A stretch of 64,000 nt of DNA from Gossypium raimondii. Its lineage: Eukaryota; Streptophyta; Magnoliopsida; Malvales; Malvaceae. The notes beneath the pieces were generated by a model that did no database searches, was not told where the DNA came from, and worked only from the letters and a program-made list of their open reading frames with translations. Position 1 is the stretch's first letter; each line of letters begins with the position of its first letter. The DNA is taken from the NCBI RefSeq assembly GCF_025698545.1, contig NC_068570.1, forward strand, positions 58,299,924 through 58,363,923. Reading direction: 5' to 3'. A program made the translations under genes and the position numbers. Below, in pieces: positions 12,326 to 23,017 of this stretch.

Positions 12326-12828
12326 TGTTAAAAATGGCCAACCATGCTGCTATTATGTTTTTGTTAAAATGCATGGTACTATAATGATTCTGTAATTTAG
12401 TTTGGTTGAGAATGAACTTTGATGTTGATGTTTTGATGGGTTGGTTGAGCTGATAAGTCAGCTTATCCATGTGTACAAGCAATGTTTTTAAAGTTACTAG
12501 GCTACTTAGTGGTATTAGGTAGTAATAACTGATGTGGTTGGCTATAAATGTATTGTTTTTCTTATTGAAAAATTAAGCATATCAGTTGTGAAACTTAGAT
12601 TGCTTCCTTGCTGCACGTTTGTGAGCAAGTAAATTATTTTTGTTTCTTCCTCCTTTGTTCTCTGTTTTGTTCTTTTTCTAAGAGCTGCTGCCATTGTTCT
12701 TTCTTTTTCTTTTTTCTGCCTGTTAACCGAGAGCTTATGCTCTTGATGCTTTGTGTTTCTGCTTGCTGTTTGAAGAGCTTATGCTCTTAGTGTTTCATTG
12801 TTTGGTTGTTGCTGCCAGTGTTCCAACA
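12326..12828 (+). repeat. 5' LTR of the non-autonomous element
   Basis: 503 bp, TGTTAAAA...CCAACA, identical by eye to 13,403-13,905. Confidence 0.95.
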
Positions 12829-12830
12829 AA

Positions 12831-12844
12831 TGGTATCATGAGCC
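12831..12844 (+). other. Primer-binding site (initiator tRNA-Met type)
   Basis: TGGTATCATGAGCC lies 2 bp after the 5' LTR, the normal place for minus-strand priming by initiator tRNA-Met. Confidence 0.85.
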
Positions 12845-13402
12845 TAAGTCTTAAGGGACCATTGATTTTGCTTCCCCTGCTCAACATCGGCTCAAACTTA
12901 TGAGACCTCCAAACAAGCTTCAATAAGCTGAAGGAGGAGTTTCAAGGAAAGGTGTGAGCTTTCCAAATGTGCAAGCTTAGCAAGATGTCAAAGCTGCAAG
13001 CTTAGCAAAGTGCGAGCTGATGAAGACACCTGTTGAAGACAATATGCAAAGATGTGAGTCTGTCAAAGGTGTGAGTTCAGCAACATGTGGAAGCTCAATG
13101 TGTGTTGTATTGTTGCAAGCCAAAATGGCAGAATGAAGGCAAGCAACTATACTCAGGAACTGTTTGTGCAAGAAGAAACAAGTTGTCAACCAAGGCTGTG
13201 AAGGAGGAGAAGACTCCATTTGGTGAACAAATCTTTGGCACAAAAGACTGGGATAGTCAAGTGTGTAAGTCAGATTTGTTGTTTGTGAATGAGGCCAAGG
13301 TTGAAAATGAATTGGTCAGCTTGAATCAAAGCATCTAAGAGCTGCCAAGTTCAAAAAACTTGATGAATGACTGGTATTTGCAGCATGGAGTCCAAGGAGG
13401 AG

Positions 13403-13905
13403 TGTTAAAAATGGCCAACCATGCTGCTATTATGTTTTTGTTAAAATGCATGGTACTATAATGATTCTGTAATTTAGTTTGGTTGAGAATGAACTTTGAT
13501 GTTGATGTTTTGATGGGTTGGTTGAGCTGATAAGTCAGCTTATCCATGTGTACAAGCAATGTTTTTAAAGTTACTAGGCTACTTAGTGGTATTAGGTAGT
13601 AATAACTGATGTGGTTGGCTATAAATGTATTGTTTTTCTTATTGAAAAATTAAGCATATCAGTTGTGAAACTTAGATTGCTTCCTTGCTGCACGTTTGTG
13701 AGCAAGTAAATTATTTTTGTTTCTTCCTCCTTTGTTCTCTGTTTTGTTCTTTTTCTAAGAGCTGCTGCCATTGTTCTTTCTTTTTCTTTTTTCTGCCTGT
13801 TAACCGAGAGCTTATGCTCTTGATGCTTTGTGTTTCTGCTTGCTGTTTGAAGAGCTTATGCTCTTAGTGTTTCATTGTTTGGTTGTTGCTGCCAGTGTTC
13901 CAACA
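13403..13905 (+). repeat. 3' LTR of the non-autonomous element
   Basis: 503 bp, preceded by the purine tract CCAAGGAGGAG and followed by the duplicated GTGCC. Confidence 0.95.
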
Positions 13906-13965
13906 GTGCCATGGCTTGCAAGACAACACCCGGGGATTGGAAATATGCAATTGAGATGGTAAAGC

Positions 13966-13985
13966 GATGTACATCGATGTACATC
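13966..13985. repeat. 10-bp tandem duplication causing a frameshift
   Basis: GATGTACATC occurs twice in tandem. The coding frame is 0 before it and +1 after it (13,993 onward); the extra 10 bp accounts exactly for that change. Confidence 0.88.
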
Positions 13986-15532
13986 ACCGAAAATGGAAAA
14001 TGAGGTATTTCCACTTTTAAAATTCAGTTATGATAATTTGTCTAATGTGACAATGAAATGTTTTCTCTTATATTGTTGTTTGTATCCAGAAGATTATTGT
14101 ATTCCTAGAAAGAGATTAGTGGAGTATTGGTTTTGTGAAGAGATGTTGAATGAATTTGATAGAATTAGTGAAGCTGAAATGTAAGGAGACTATATTATCA
14201 ACTCTCTTCTTAATGCATGTTTATGGGAAAGGGATGGAGAAGATTTTGTCAAGATGCATGATGTAATCCGTGACATGGTTTTATGGATAGTATGTGAGCT
14301 TGAAGCAAAAGAGAATAATTTTTTTGTAAAAGCAGGGGCTCAATTATTTGAAGAACCAGATGTTAAGATATGGGAATGTGCAAAAAGAATGTCAGTCATG
14401 AAAAATAATATTGAAGTTACCAGAGAAACACCTAAATGCCCTAACCTTCATTCCTTGCTTCTTAGGAAAATAAGTTGAAAGTGATCAATGATGGGTTCCT
14501 CCAGTTTATACCTCATTTAACTGTTCTCAACTTGTCAAATAACAGTCCTTTACAAGTACTGCCTAAGGGAATTTCCCAATTGATTTCATTAGAATGTCTT
14601 GATCTATCTCATACAGCTATAAGGGAGTTGCCAATAGAGTTGAAGTCCTTGAGAAAACTGAAAATGTCGGACTTGAGTTGCATACCCTATCTCAGAAGAA
14701 TCCCACGGCATCTGATATCTAGTTTTTCCAGGCTGCAAATATTCAGAATAACGAGCTTGACAAGGATTATCCAGAGGAAGACAATGTTTTGAATGGTGGT
14801 AATGAAAATCTTATAGAGGAATTGAAACGTGTGCAACATTTGAATATACTAAGTATGCTACCATTCACAAGCATGTTTGCTCTAGAAAGATTTCTTAGCT
14901 TCAACTTGTTTCGATGCTGCACCCAAGAATTAAGGTTGAGTGGTTTTAAAGAGTCAAATGTGTTCAATGTTTTATGTTTAGAAAATGTGGAGTGTCTACA
15001 AACACTAAATTTACGGAATTGCGAGAATGTAGAGGAAATAAAAATGGAAAAGCTGCACACTTGGGTCTCTCCGGGTACTAGTTACACTTCACCCTTTCAC
15101 ACCTTGACTAGCGTTTCATTTCAAGATTGTCACAAATTGACAGACGTGACTTGGCTGATTCTTGTTCCAAATCTAAGGTACCTTCGATTAGTTCAGTGTA
15201 TTAAAATTGAAGAAATATTGAGCCAAGGAAAGTTTGGTGAAGTGGCTGATGTTAGAGTTCCATACCCTATACCATATTTAAAGCTTGAAAAACTTGTTTT
15301 ATGCAGTCTATGGAAATTGAAGAGCGTATATTGGGATGTCCTACCCTTCCCATGTTTGAAATGCATTTTTGTAGGCATCTGTCCTGAACTGAAGAAGCTT
15401 CCCCTCAATTCTGACAGTGCAAAAGGGAATCGAATCACCATTGATGGAAATGAGGATTGGTGGGCAGAAATAGAATGGGAAAATGAAGCAACTCGACAGA
15501 CTTTTTTGCCCTTTTTCAGATCTTATTCTTAG

Positions 15533-16027
15533 TTTCAAGTTTTAAATATGGCAAAGTGCTTCACTTCTGTCCGATAAGTTTTTATCTCCTGCTTCTATTT
15601 ATGTTTGGCTATCATTTCAACAGTTTCGTGAAAGTAAACTATGCTAAGTTTTCCTTTGCAAACTGATCAAAAAGTACTCCACTTGTTTATTAAAGGTAAA
15701 ACTTCCCTAAACAATGTCAAATTCTTGAATCCACATATGTATATATATGTGGAACACAGCATGATTACAATCTTTGCTAAGCTGCTATTTACATACATTA
15801 CTCAGAAGAGGGGAAAGTGTATTATAAGGTACCTATAATTCCCCTACATTTTGGCAGTACAAGTTTCCGGTAAGTTCGTTTTTCTGTTAGATCACTTGTT
15901 GAGAGAAATTTGTTGCACATCCAGAAGGTGTTTTTTGGATTTCAAGCAAATAAAGCTCTGCAGCAATGCTCCAATGCTTATGCCGTTGCTGACTCCAACA
16001 TGGTTGGATGGAAGTATTACGATCCAC
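15533..16027. other. Convergent intergenic spacer
   Basis: Lies between the resistance pseudogene (plus) and the polygalacturonase stop (minus). It should hold the 3' UTRs of both. No repeat or RNA gene was recognised. Confidence 0.6.
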
Positions 16028-18923
16028 TCAAAAGGAACCAATAGGCAGGCCATAAGGAACTTTCTGCTTAATGAAGCCATCACTGCATGTTAGGCATGGA
16101 GCGGGCTGCACTAGACCCGAACTTGAGCCGTAAGCTTCCCAACAAAAAGATTTAGTGATGCCTCTAGTTTCCAAAACGAGTTGAATATCTTCCAAATATA
16201 ACCCTTCACATGTAAGGCTATCACTGCAAGCAAATCTTATTGCTTCCTCCACAGCTGATGTTCCCTTAATGTGCACATAGGAGATATTGTCCACTTTAAC
16301 AGCCAATGTCTGCATACTCCAAGAACGATAAGACAGTGTGTAATCCCATCACGACTACAAATTATGAAATTCTTTGCAGGCCTCAAGCATTATAAAGAAC
16401 CGATACCTGGTTAGCACATGGCAGGTCTGAATCACAATAATATTGATCAATAATGATCGGATACGCTACATTCTCCATCAATATATTCATGAACTGCATA
16501 TCGGAAGCATAACCGCTACCTCCCTAGAAAAGATATAAGAAAAACCCAGATTTATCAAGCGTAAATTCCATAGTCAGTAATCCCATTTTCCACACACATG
16601 AACACGGGACAAAGACATTTATGAGAATTTGATGATACCTGCCATGTTTTGATCCGCACCCCATTCTCGGTGTTGGAAATGAAAGCTCCATCAACAAGTA
16701 CATTACGAACCTGTGCCCAAGAGTTTGATTTTCCCAGGCTTCCAATGCTAATCAAAGCACATCAAAGTTAATCAACTTACTCATGCTAACCCTGACCTTA
16801 ACTAGTCTGAAAAATGATCTTACCTTATACCATGACCAGGTCCACAAACAAAGTTTCTGATTTGGACACGAGAAGTATTGCCAACTATTGAAACGCAATC
16901 GTCTCCTAAAAGAATATTGAGTGTAAAATCAAAATAAGAAACTTCAATGTTCATATGTATAAAAGCTGTAGAAATAAAATAAGAAAAGACGGAAAAGGAT
17001 CCAACCTGTTCTTACAACGCTATTCTTGACTTCAACACCACGGGATGAACTGATATGAATTCCATCTGTATTGGGGCTAGTAGAGGGTGCTATCACTTTA
17101 AGATTAGATACCAAAACCCTTAGACAATTAGTGAATGCTATATGCATCTGTTGACTGTTGACCAGCATAAGATCATGGACTTTCAGATCCTTACACTTGT
17201 GGAAAGTCAAAGCCTACATTTCATTTGTGAAAACAATTAGGGGAACATAACATTCCCTGAGGCATGCTAGTAAGAAAGAAGTTACATGGCACTAACTAGG
17301 ACATACGGTTGGAGCATGCCGACATGGCTGCAAAAAGGAAATCAAAGCCACTTTAAGGATAGTTCAGAGAAAAATATCGGAAAAGAAACATAGATACAAA
17401 AACTTGGAGCATCAATCATTACATTTGTTTTCTTTCTTTTGCAAGACCTAGCCCACCATTGTTGTCCCATTCCGTTGATAGTTCCTCCCCCAACTACATG
17501 TAGGTGTTTAACCTCACGAAAGTAAAGCCACTTGCGAGGATTCAAACCATCCCAGACATTGGGGTTTTTTGGAGCAACAATGGTACCTGAAATCTATTTA
17601 AAGACAATTCCAAGCGGTGACCGGAAGGAATGTTAAGTACTAATATAAGGAAGAGAATGACATATGATAAAGAAATGTTGGTTATAAATTTACCATCAAA
17701 GTGATCTTTGACTTGCAATGCCCACCAAGCTCAACAGGATGAACCAGGTAAGTATATCCAGCTGGTATTACAATCCTTATCCTGCCTGGGAAAGAACATG
17801 CTACATTCCAGGCATTTTCAAAAGCCTGAAAAAGCAGGGACATATTACAATATCAGCAAACAATTTTATGTCTAGCAAGTTGGTTAATTTAACATCAAAA
17901 TGTAAACTTTACAAAAAAAAAAAAAGAACATTTGGTGATTGCTATATCAAGGTAAAAGTACCGTAGAGGCCTCTATACTAGGAGTCAGATTGCATTTTAC
18001 CCCCTCCCCTAAAAGAAAGACAAATTAGTCCCTATACATTAAATCAAAGAGAAAACTGATCAATCAGTTAAAAATTTCATCCATTTCTACTATTAAAAAT
18101 TGGTCCATCTATGTTAGCATGAGGTATACGTGGCACGTCATATATCACTATCTGGTTATTCCACAACCAAGCCAGTTTTTAACAATACAAATAGATGAAA
18201 TTTTTAATAGAAAGAACCAATTTACTCTTTAATCTAATGTACAAGGACTAGTTTGTCTATATTTTGAGTAAAGGGAGCAAAATGCAATCTGACTCCTAGT
18301 ACAAGGGCCTCCATGGTTCTTTTACCCTATATCAGTTATCCTTATTTAATAAACCAGACTATAGAATGTATACATACAGTTCTACCCAAATTGCAAAATA
18401 TTAATAATAAATTTCAATTACATTACTAACCAATCAGTATTAAACAAGAAAACTGCTTGGAAGGATATTAAATCCCACCTTCATTCCTCAAACATTCCCA
18501 AATTACTACAAAAATGAGATAACCCTGTCCTTGATTATTTTACCACAATCAATAAATTCTTCAATTTCTCAGAAAGGGTACCATTCAACTCACAAGTACA
18601 CTAAATTAACAACATACTCGTCATTTCTAAAACTGAAAATTATATATAATATGAAAAAGAAAAAGGCATGAAATTGATACCCTGGTGTCATTATGGTAAC
18701 CATCTCCTTTAGCACCAAAATCACTGACAGAGAGAACCTGTTTAGCTCTGGGTCGGATTCTTGCTGATGACCCAGATTTTGGGAGCTGTAAAAGTGAGTC
18801 AAAATCAAAGCTTTCTGCATGTACTACAACATTTGAATGCATTAACATAAAACTGCAAATGAAAACGATGATGTTCCATGTTGAACATGAAGAACAATAC
18901 ACGATTAAACCCAGATTTTTCAT
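16028..18923 (-). CDS. Polygalacturonase, GH28 (454 aa, 9 exons)
   Basis: Secreted pectinase that hydrolyses alpha-1,4-galacturonan in the wall. Exons, in transcript order: 18,681-18,923; 17,694-17,825; 17,423-17,593; 17,307-17,327; 17,006-17,213; 16,824-16,905; 16,639-16,747; 16,407-16,523; 16,028-16,309. All borders are GT-AG; the total of 1,365 bp is in frame. An N-terminal hydrophobic stretch (~10-35, ending VVVHAES) fits a signal peptide. VSDFGAKGDG is the family N-motif. Catalytic motifs are complete: SPNTDGIH (NTD 237-239), GDDCVSI (DD 260-261), GPGHGISIG (H283) and RIK (317-319). Exon 4 is only 21 nt (PCRHAPT) but needed for the conserved NPC..APT segment. The start was chosen at MKNLGL because it directly precedes the signal peptide; upstream in-frame ATGs (to 19,037) exist. 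Intron 1 contains a MITE. It looks functional. Confidence 0.93.
17950..18326. mobile_element. MITE family A, full copy in polygalacturonase intron 1
   Basis: The terminal inverted repeats begin GGTAAAAGTACCGTAGAGG on the left and, read on the other strand, GGTAAAAGAACCATGGAGG on the right, extending through the ACTAGGAGTCAGATTGCATTTT segment on both sides. The flanks CTATATCAA / CTATATCAG suggest an 8-9 bp target duplication. It is non-coding. The same family recurs at 27,076, 32,713, 34,664, 36,484, 48,360 and 51,370. Confidence 0.9.
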
Positions 18924-19822
18924 GTTGTTATATGAAACATCAAAGCAAAAGAAAGAAAGAAAGAAAGAAAGAAGAGCTGTAACAGAGATTTGATAAATGG
19001 TGTGTGGGGTTTTAGAAAAAAATGTAGGAAGCTTCAAAACATGGGATGTTTATGGTTTGGTTTCTTCACTATAAATCAAAAGAGATTCTTTTCATTGCCT
19101 TTATTTGTTTGGTTTTTAGTTTGCTTTGTTCATTTTATTACTGTTTTGGTAAGGCTTTGTGTTATTGTGGACACAGTCTCTAGTAAGAACTGCAAAGATC
19201 AGGTCACGAGAATTTCGGTTGTGATTGAAACGGTATCGTTTTCAACTATTTTTAAAAAGGTCAAATGCTGTTATTAGTCCATGTACTCTGCATAAGATAT
19301 GAATTACACTTTAATTTGATCAACTTTAGTCCTTATATTTTTCAAAATTTGAAATTTAGTCTTTACCTAAACGGTAGATGTTAAATTCATTTGGTTAAAT
19401 TTAGTTATTAGTATTATACTTTAGGTAAATTTAGAGATTTAGTTCGTATTCTTTTAATTGATTATTCTAAGTTCTTATACTTTTCGAGTTTTGAAATTCG
19501 ATCTTAACAAAATGATAGCCGTAAAATCCATTAACTAGCTTTTTAGTGAGTAATACGTGAAAGTAATAATCGATATGATATTACATATGTGTTAATATAT
19601 TTATTACATTAAAGTTTAAAAATAGCATAACTTAATAATTAAACAATTATCTTTTATAAAAAATTAAATTTAAAAATATAAAAACTAAATTCACTAATGG
19701 CATAATTTAATCCCTTAAGTCAAATTCTACTATAGCTTATAATGAATCATGGATTTTTTTTTGAAATTTAAATTTGATTTAATTTAAAGAGCTTTGATGA
19801 ATTAGTTAAGGTGTTTTTCTCG
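18924..19822. other. Polygalacturonase upstream region and repeat-like spacer
   Basis: 18,948-18,973 is a GAAA-type microsatellite, so a CTTT pyrimidine tract just 5' of the polygalacturonase start on its own strand. From ~19,265 the DNA resembles a diffuse repeat (TTAGTCCTTATA and similar motifs) without clear ends. No gene seen. Confidence 0.55.
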
Positions 19823-19935
19823 GTAAATATACATTTTGGTATTTGAATTTGACTTTAAGATTCAAATAGATACTTAAACTTAATTACTTAAGGGGTTTTT
19901 TTTTTCATTTAGTTAATTTGGGGCTTAAACTATTT

Positions 19936-20831
19936 GGGATAATAGCATATTTTCCTCCAAACTTTGACCAATCTTCTAATGTGAAACCTCTACTTTCAAA
20001 AAGTTAATTTTGATACCTGAACTTTGTTTCCATTTATCAATATGGTACCTCCTTTTAACAAAAAAATATTTTATGAACACTTCCCACCACATTATTCATG
20101 GTCCCTTTCCAATTATTTGATGACATTTCATCAACTTTTTCCATGTGATTGGTACATAATTTTGGTAATTTTTTACCTTGAACTCTGAACCTCGAACCCA
20201 AAATCCCAAACTTTGAACCTCAAGCCCCAAACCCTTAAGGATTCGAGGTTCAAGGTTAGGGGCTTGGGGCTCAAAATTCGAGGTTTTGGGTTCGAGTTTG
20301 AGTTTGGGATTCGAGATTCAGGATTCTAAATTCGGGATTCAGGGTTCTGGAATAAAAAAATATCAAAATTCTGTATCAATGGCATGGAAAAGAATTGCTG
20401 AAATGTCATTAAATAATTGAAAAATGACCATGGATGATGTGGTGAGAAGGGTCCATAAAATAATTTCTCACTTTTAACTTTGTTATATGGCATTTTGGCC
20501 AATAAAAAGGTGACATGTGGCCCATTTTGCCATGTCAACAAGCTTATTAACAACTTTAAAGGACTAAAAAATAAAAATTACAAAAATAAATAATTAACCA
20601 AAATTGAAATAAAGAAAACGTAAATAAAAAATGAAATAATATGCTAACAAAAGTACACAAATCACCTTATAATTGGACACGTGTGCTGACATGTCAGAAA
20701 TTAATGCCATTAGTTAGAGGTACCAGATTGATTAATGACACAAAAACAAGGTATCAAAATGGACATTTTGAAAGTAGAGGTACCACATTAAAAGATTGAT
20801 CAAAGTTTAGAGGCTAATATGTCATTATCTC
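19936..20831. mobile_element. MULE-like MITE (middle layer of the nest)
   Basis: The left end GGGATAATAGCATATTTTCC pairs with the right end, which on the other strand reads GAGATAATGACATATTAGCC. The arms also share CAAACTTTGACCAATCTT and the GTAGAGGTACC/ACCTCTAC segment. The flanks AAACTATTT (19,927-19,935) and AAACTTTTT (20,832-20,840) are a 9-bp duplication with one change, typical of Mutator-like elements. It is interrupted by the inner element at 20,060-20,469. Non-coding. Confidence 0.85.
20060..20469. mobile_element. Foldback MULE-like MITE (inner layer), same family as 25,208
   Basis: The right end TGGACCCTTCTC...GAGAAATTATTTTATGGAC pairs with the left ATATTTTATGAACAC...; the flanks CCTTTTAAC (20,051-20,059) and ACTTTTAAC (20,470-20,478) form a 9-bp duplication with one change. 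The centre is nearly self-complementary and made of AACCTCGAACCC-like units. It closely resembles the element at 25,208-25,604. Non-coding. Confidence 0.88.
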
Positions 20832-21131
20832 AAACTTTTTTATCCAATTAGATACCTGAATTTGACTTTTTTGTTCAAATTGATGCATGAATTTGACTTC
20901 ATAGTTCTAATTGACTCAAATAACTAAGTACTAATTTGGATAAAAGAAAATCAAGTTTAAGTATCAATTTGAACCAATAAGCCAAGTTTAGGTATCTAAT
21001 TAGATCAAAGTAAATTTTAGGCACCAAATTGAAGGTTAAAGCCAAATTCAAGTACTTAATTTGACAAAAAAAATCTTTAAGTACCAATTTGAACCTTAAA
21101 ACCAAGTGCAAGTACTGAAATGTATATTTAC

Positions 21132-22401
21132 TTTTTTCTTGAATTGGTAAAGGTAAGTTACGCATATTTAGAAAACGGGTGGGCCCCATTATTTTAGTTG
21201 GCCATCTCATCTACCATTCAAAATGCAGCCCAAAGTAGGACTGATTAAATAAAATTAAAATTAAAACATTGTAATTATTTGAATCAAATCTAATTTTATT
21301 TTTATTTAAATAATTTAAATGTTTTATAATGTAAAAATAAATATTTTATATTTAAAATATGAATATAATTTAAAATTTTCATATAAAATCATTTTTCAGA
21401 TAAATACTAAATAAGAGTTATTGATTTTTTATTTATCTGAATAATTATTTTTAAAATATTTAATAAAAATATAAAAATAATTAAGAATTGAACCGAATTA
21501 TCACGAACAATTCAAGAAATTCAAAAATGTTCGGACCCAAAAGTTTATATTTTGAATATAAGTGTGTTGTTTTCTATGTTAAAAGAATAACTTTAGCCCA
21601 AAAATGAAGATATTTAAGTCTAATCCGATTTGATTCCAGATTTAATTAAGACGAAATAATATCTTACCCATAAATTTAATATTTAATTTCACCTTTTTCA
21701 CCTCAAATTTTTATAGGTATAGGGAAATCCTTTACATTTATTTTATAACATCAATTTATGGTTTTATTAATTTGTTATTTTTCTAAAGGATTTATTTAGC
21801 ATAGTGAACTTTGCATAATAATTCAATTAAATTCAAGTAATAAATTCAATTAAATTTCAAAAGTAGTGTTTTTAGAAATTGACCAAATGACAAGTTTAGA
21901 ATAAGGTAAAAAAATTAATTTACTCAGTAAATCGATTTAATTGATTTAAAAACGTATTGAATCAGTTGAATCGGATTTAATATTTTTTAATAATTATTTT
22001 ATTTTAACTATTAATGAAAAAAAGAAGAAAAGAGAAAAGACAGAAGAGAATCATCTTCTTTTAATAAAGCCAAAGCACCATTACAAAATATAAATAAAAC
22101 TCTCTAAAATAAAAGACAATAAAACCATAGAATTGAAACCATAAATAATCATCACAAGAAAAAGTACTACATTGCCAAGAATCTTATAAAAGAAACATGA
22201 CAAAATGCTTGTGGTGTTCATCATCAAAGCCAGTAACATTCTCTCATTATAATCTCCTATTAATTGCCTCAAAACACCTACAACATCAATTCCAATGAAA
22301 ATATTAATTAGAATTAGAATTTAAAAAAGAAGAAGAAATATTTAATAATATAAGGTCGAAAGAAATGTACCCAAAAATGGATATAGTAGCATGCATGTGA
22401 T
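21132..22401. other. Intergenic AT-rich spacer; 3' side of the zinc-finger gene
   Basis: No gene is supported. About 22,050-22,280 could be 3' UTR or a downstream non-coding exon of the zinc-finger gene, but no decisive splice pair was found. Confidence 0.5.
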
Positions 22402-22821
22402 TTAATATGAAGCTCTATTGTTGAATTCTCTTGGAGCACTGCATCTGAAACATTCCATTCTGCTAGCAAAATTATGTTCATTGCACCCTAACCTGGTACA
22501 TATCCAATCCCCTGATTTCCAGCCGGATCGGTTACCTCCGAACCCTCTTGATCGGGACATGTCGAAGTCGAAACCTCCAGCCGACTCGTCCTTGAACGCG
22601 CCGCAATTGAAACAAGTAGACCGGCTCGCGAAATTGTGGGTGCCGCAGTTTCCAGCCGTGCAATACCAGTCACCAGGTCGAACGTCCGAGCCTGCGGTGA
22701 ACCCCAATGTCGAGCCGACTCTAATACCGTATCGAGATTCACCGCAGCGTTGGCAGTTGTCCCTCCTTTGGAAGTTGAGGTGTTGGCATGACCTGCAGTT
22801 CCAATCTCCTGGCCTGCTCAT
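22402..22821 (-). CDS. RanBP2/NZF-type zinc-finger protein, three fingers (139 aa)
   Basis: Single coding exon. It has three RanBP2-type fingers of the pattern W-x-C-x(2-4)-C-x3-N-x6-C-x2-C: GDWNCRSCQHLNFQRRDNC (~residues 5-23), GDWYCTAGNCGTHNFASRST (~50-74) and GDWICTRLGCNEHNFASRME (~103-127). A Gly/Ser/Arg-rich linker lies before finger 3. The start MSRPGDW is the usual beginning of this plant family (At3g15680-like; from memory), and the stop follows the usual short tail. Such fingers bind single-stranded RNA or ubiquitin; the plant subfamily's exact role is not well known to me. A TATA box lies ~190 bp upstream. Base composition is GC-richer than its surroundings, as expected of a conserved exon. 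Confidence 0.93.
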   Translation of the reverse strand: MSRPGDWNCRSCQHLNFQRRDNCQRCGESRYGIRVGSTLGFTAGSDVRPGDWYCTAGNCGTHNFASRSTCFNCGAFKDESAGGFDFDMSRSRGFGGNRSGWKSGDWICTRLGCNEHNFASRMECFRCSAPREFNNRASY

Positions 22822-23008
22822 GTTTTCTTACAAAACAAAAACACAAAACACATTATTAAGATTCGAAGTTACAGATGTAATTAAGAAATAAAATGAAAAA
22901 CCAACCTTAAATTGCTAAATAAAATGGGAAAAATATGGTGAATTTGGATGATATAATGATGAAGTACTTGTTGAAAGAACCCTTGAAGTAATGGCTTATT
23001 GAGAAGCT

Positions 23009-23017
23009 CTTTATATA
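23009..23017 (-). promoter_or_regulatory. TATA box of the zinc-finger gene
   Basis: TATATAAAG on the minus strand, 188 bp before the ATG, leaving room for a 5' UTR of ~150 bp. Confidence 0.6.

Larger units (their letters stand above)
12326..13905 (+). mobile_element. Young non-autonomous LTR retrotransposon inserted in the NB-ARC exon
   Basis: Two 503-bp LTRs (12,326-12,828 and 13,403-13,905), identical on reading base by base, start TGTTAAAAATGG and end TTCCAACA. The target duplication GTGCC is perfect (12,321-12,325 and 13,906-13,910). A primer-binding site TGGTATCATGAGCC follows the 5' LTR (initiator-tRNA-Met type, one base extra against the usual TGGTATCAGAGCC). A purine tract CCAAGGAGGAG precedes the 3' LTR. 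The 574-bp interior has no gag or pol motifs, only one 83-codon ORF without recognised similarity. It resembles TRIM/SMART-type elements, although the LTRs are longer than in classic TRIMs; a copia deletion derivative is the alternative. Confidence 0.95.
11244..15532 (+). pseudogene. CC-NB-LRR (RPS5-like) disease-resistance gene, broken
   Basis: Domains in order: an N-terminal CC region (11,244-11,600, with SKNCLSTYKFGKKVAK); NB-ARC with P-loop GLGGVGKTT (~11,790), kinase-2 RFVVLLDDLWERVDL, RNBS-B SKLICTTRC and GLPLALITIGRA; then, after the inserted element, AMACKTTPGDWKYAIEM, LLKFSYDNL, the MHD motif VKMHDVIRDMVLW (~14,252) and a plant LRR region to 15,532. Lesions: frameshift near 11,440; TAA at 12,065-12,067; LTR element 12,326-13,905; 10-bp duplication frameshift at 13,966-13,985; TAA at 14,182-14,184; frameshift near 14,466; frameshift near 14,750. 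The last 248 codons are open. An intact member would be an intracellular NLR immune receptor. It is a paralogue of the tail at 7,093-7,571, so the two formed a tandem cluster. Confidence 0.93.
19823..21131. mobile_element. Outer TIR element enclosing two nested MITEs
   Basis: The left end GTAAATATACATTTTGGTA pairs with the right end, which on the other strand reads GTAAATATACATTTCAGTA. The match continues for ~80 bp (GATTCAAATAGATACTTAAA against GGTTCAAATTGGTACTTAAA). No clean target duplication was seen. The right arm (20,850-21,120) also has internal direct repeats of an AAGTTTAAGTATCAATTTGA type. Non-coding. Confidence 0.7.

Noticed and set aside
12608-12790. 60-codon ORF repeated identically at 13,685-13,867
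   Set aside because: It lies in the two identical LTRs and is compositional (T-rich).
22418-22891. 157-codon plus-strand ORF over the zinc-finger gene
   Set aside because: It is the antisense shadow of a GC-richer exon; the minus strand has three perfect RanBP2 fingers.
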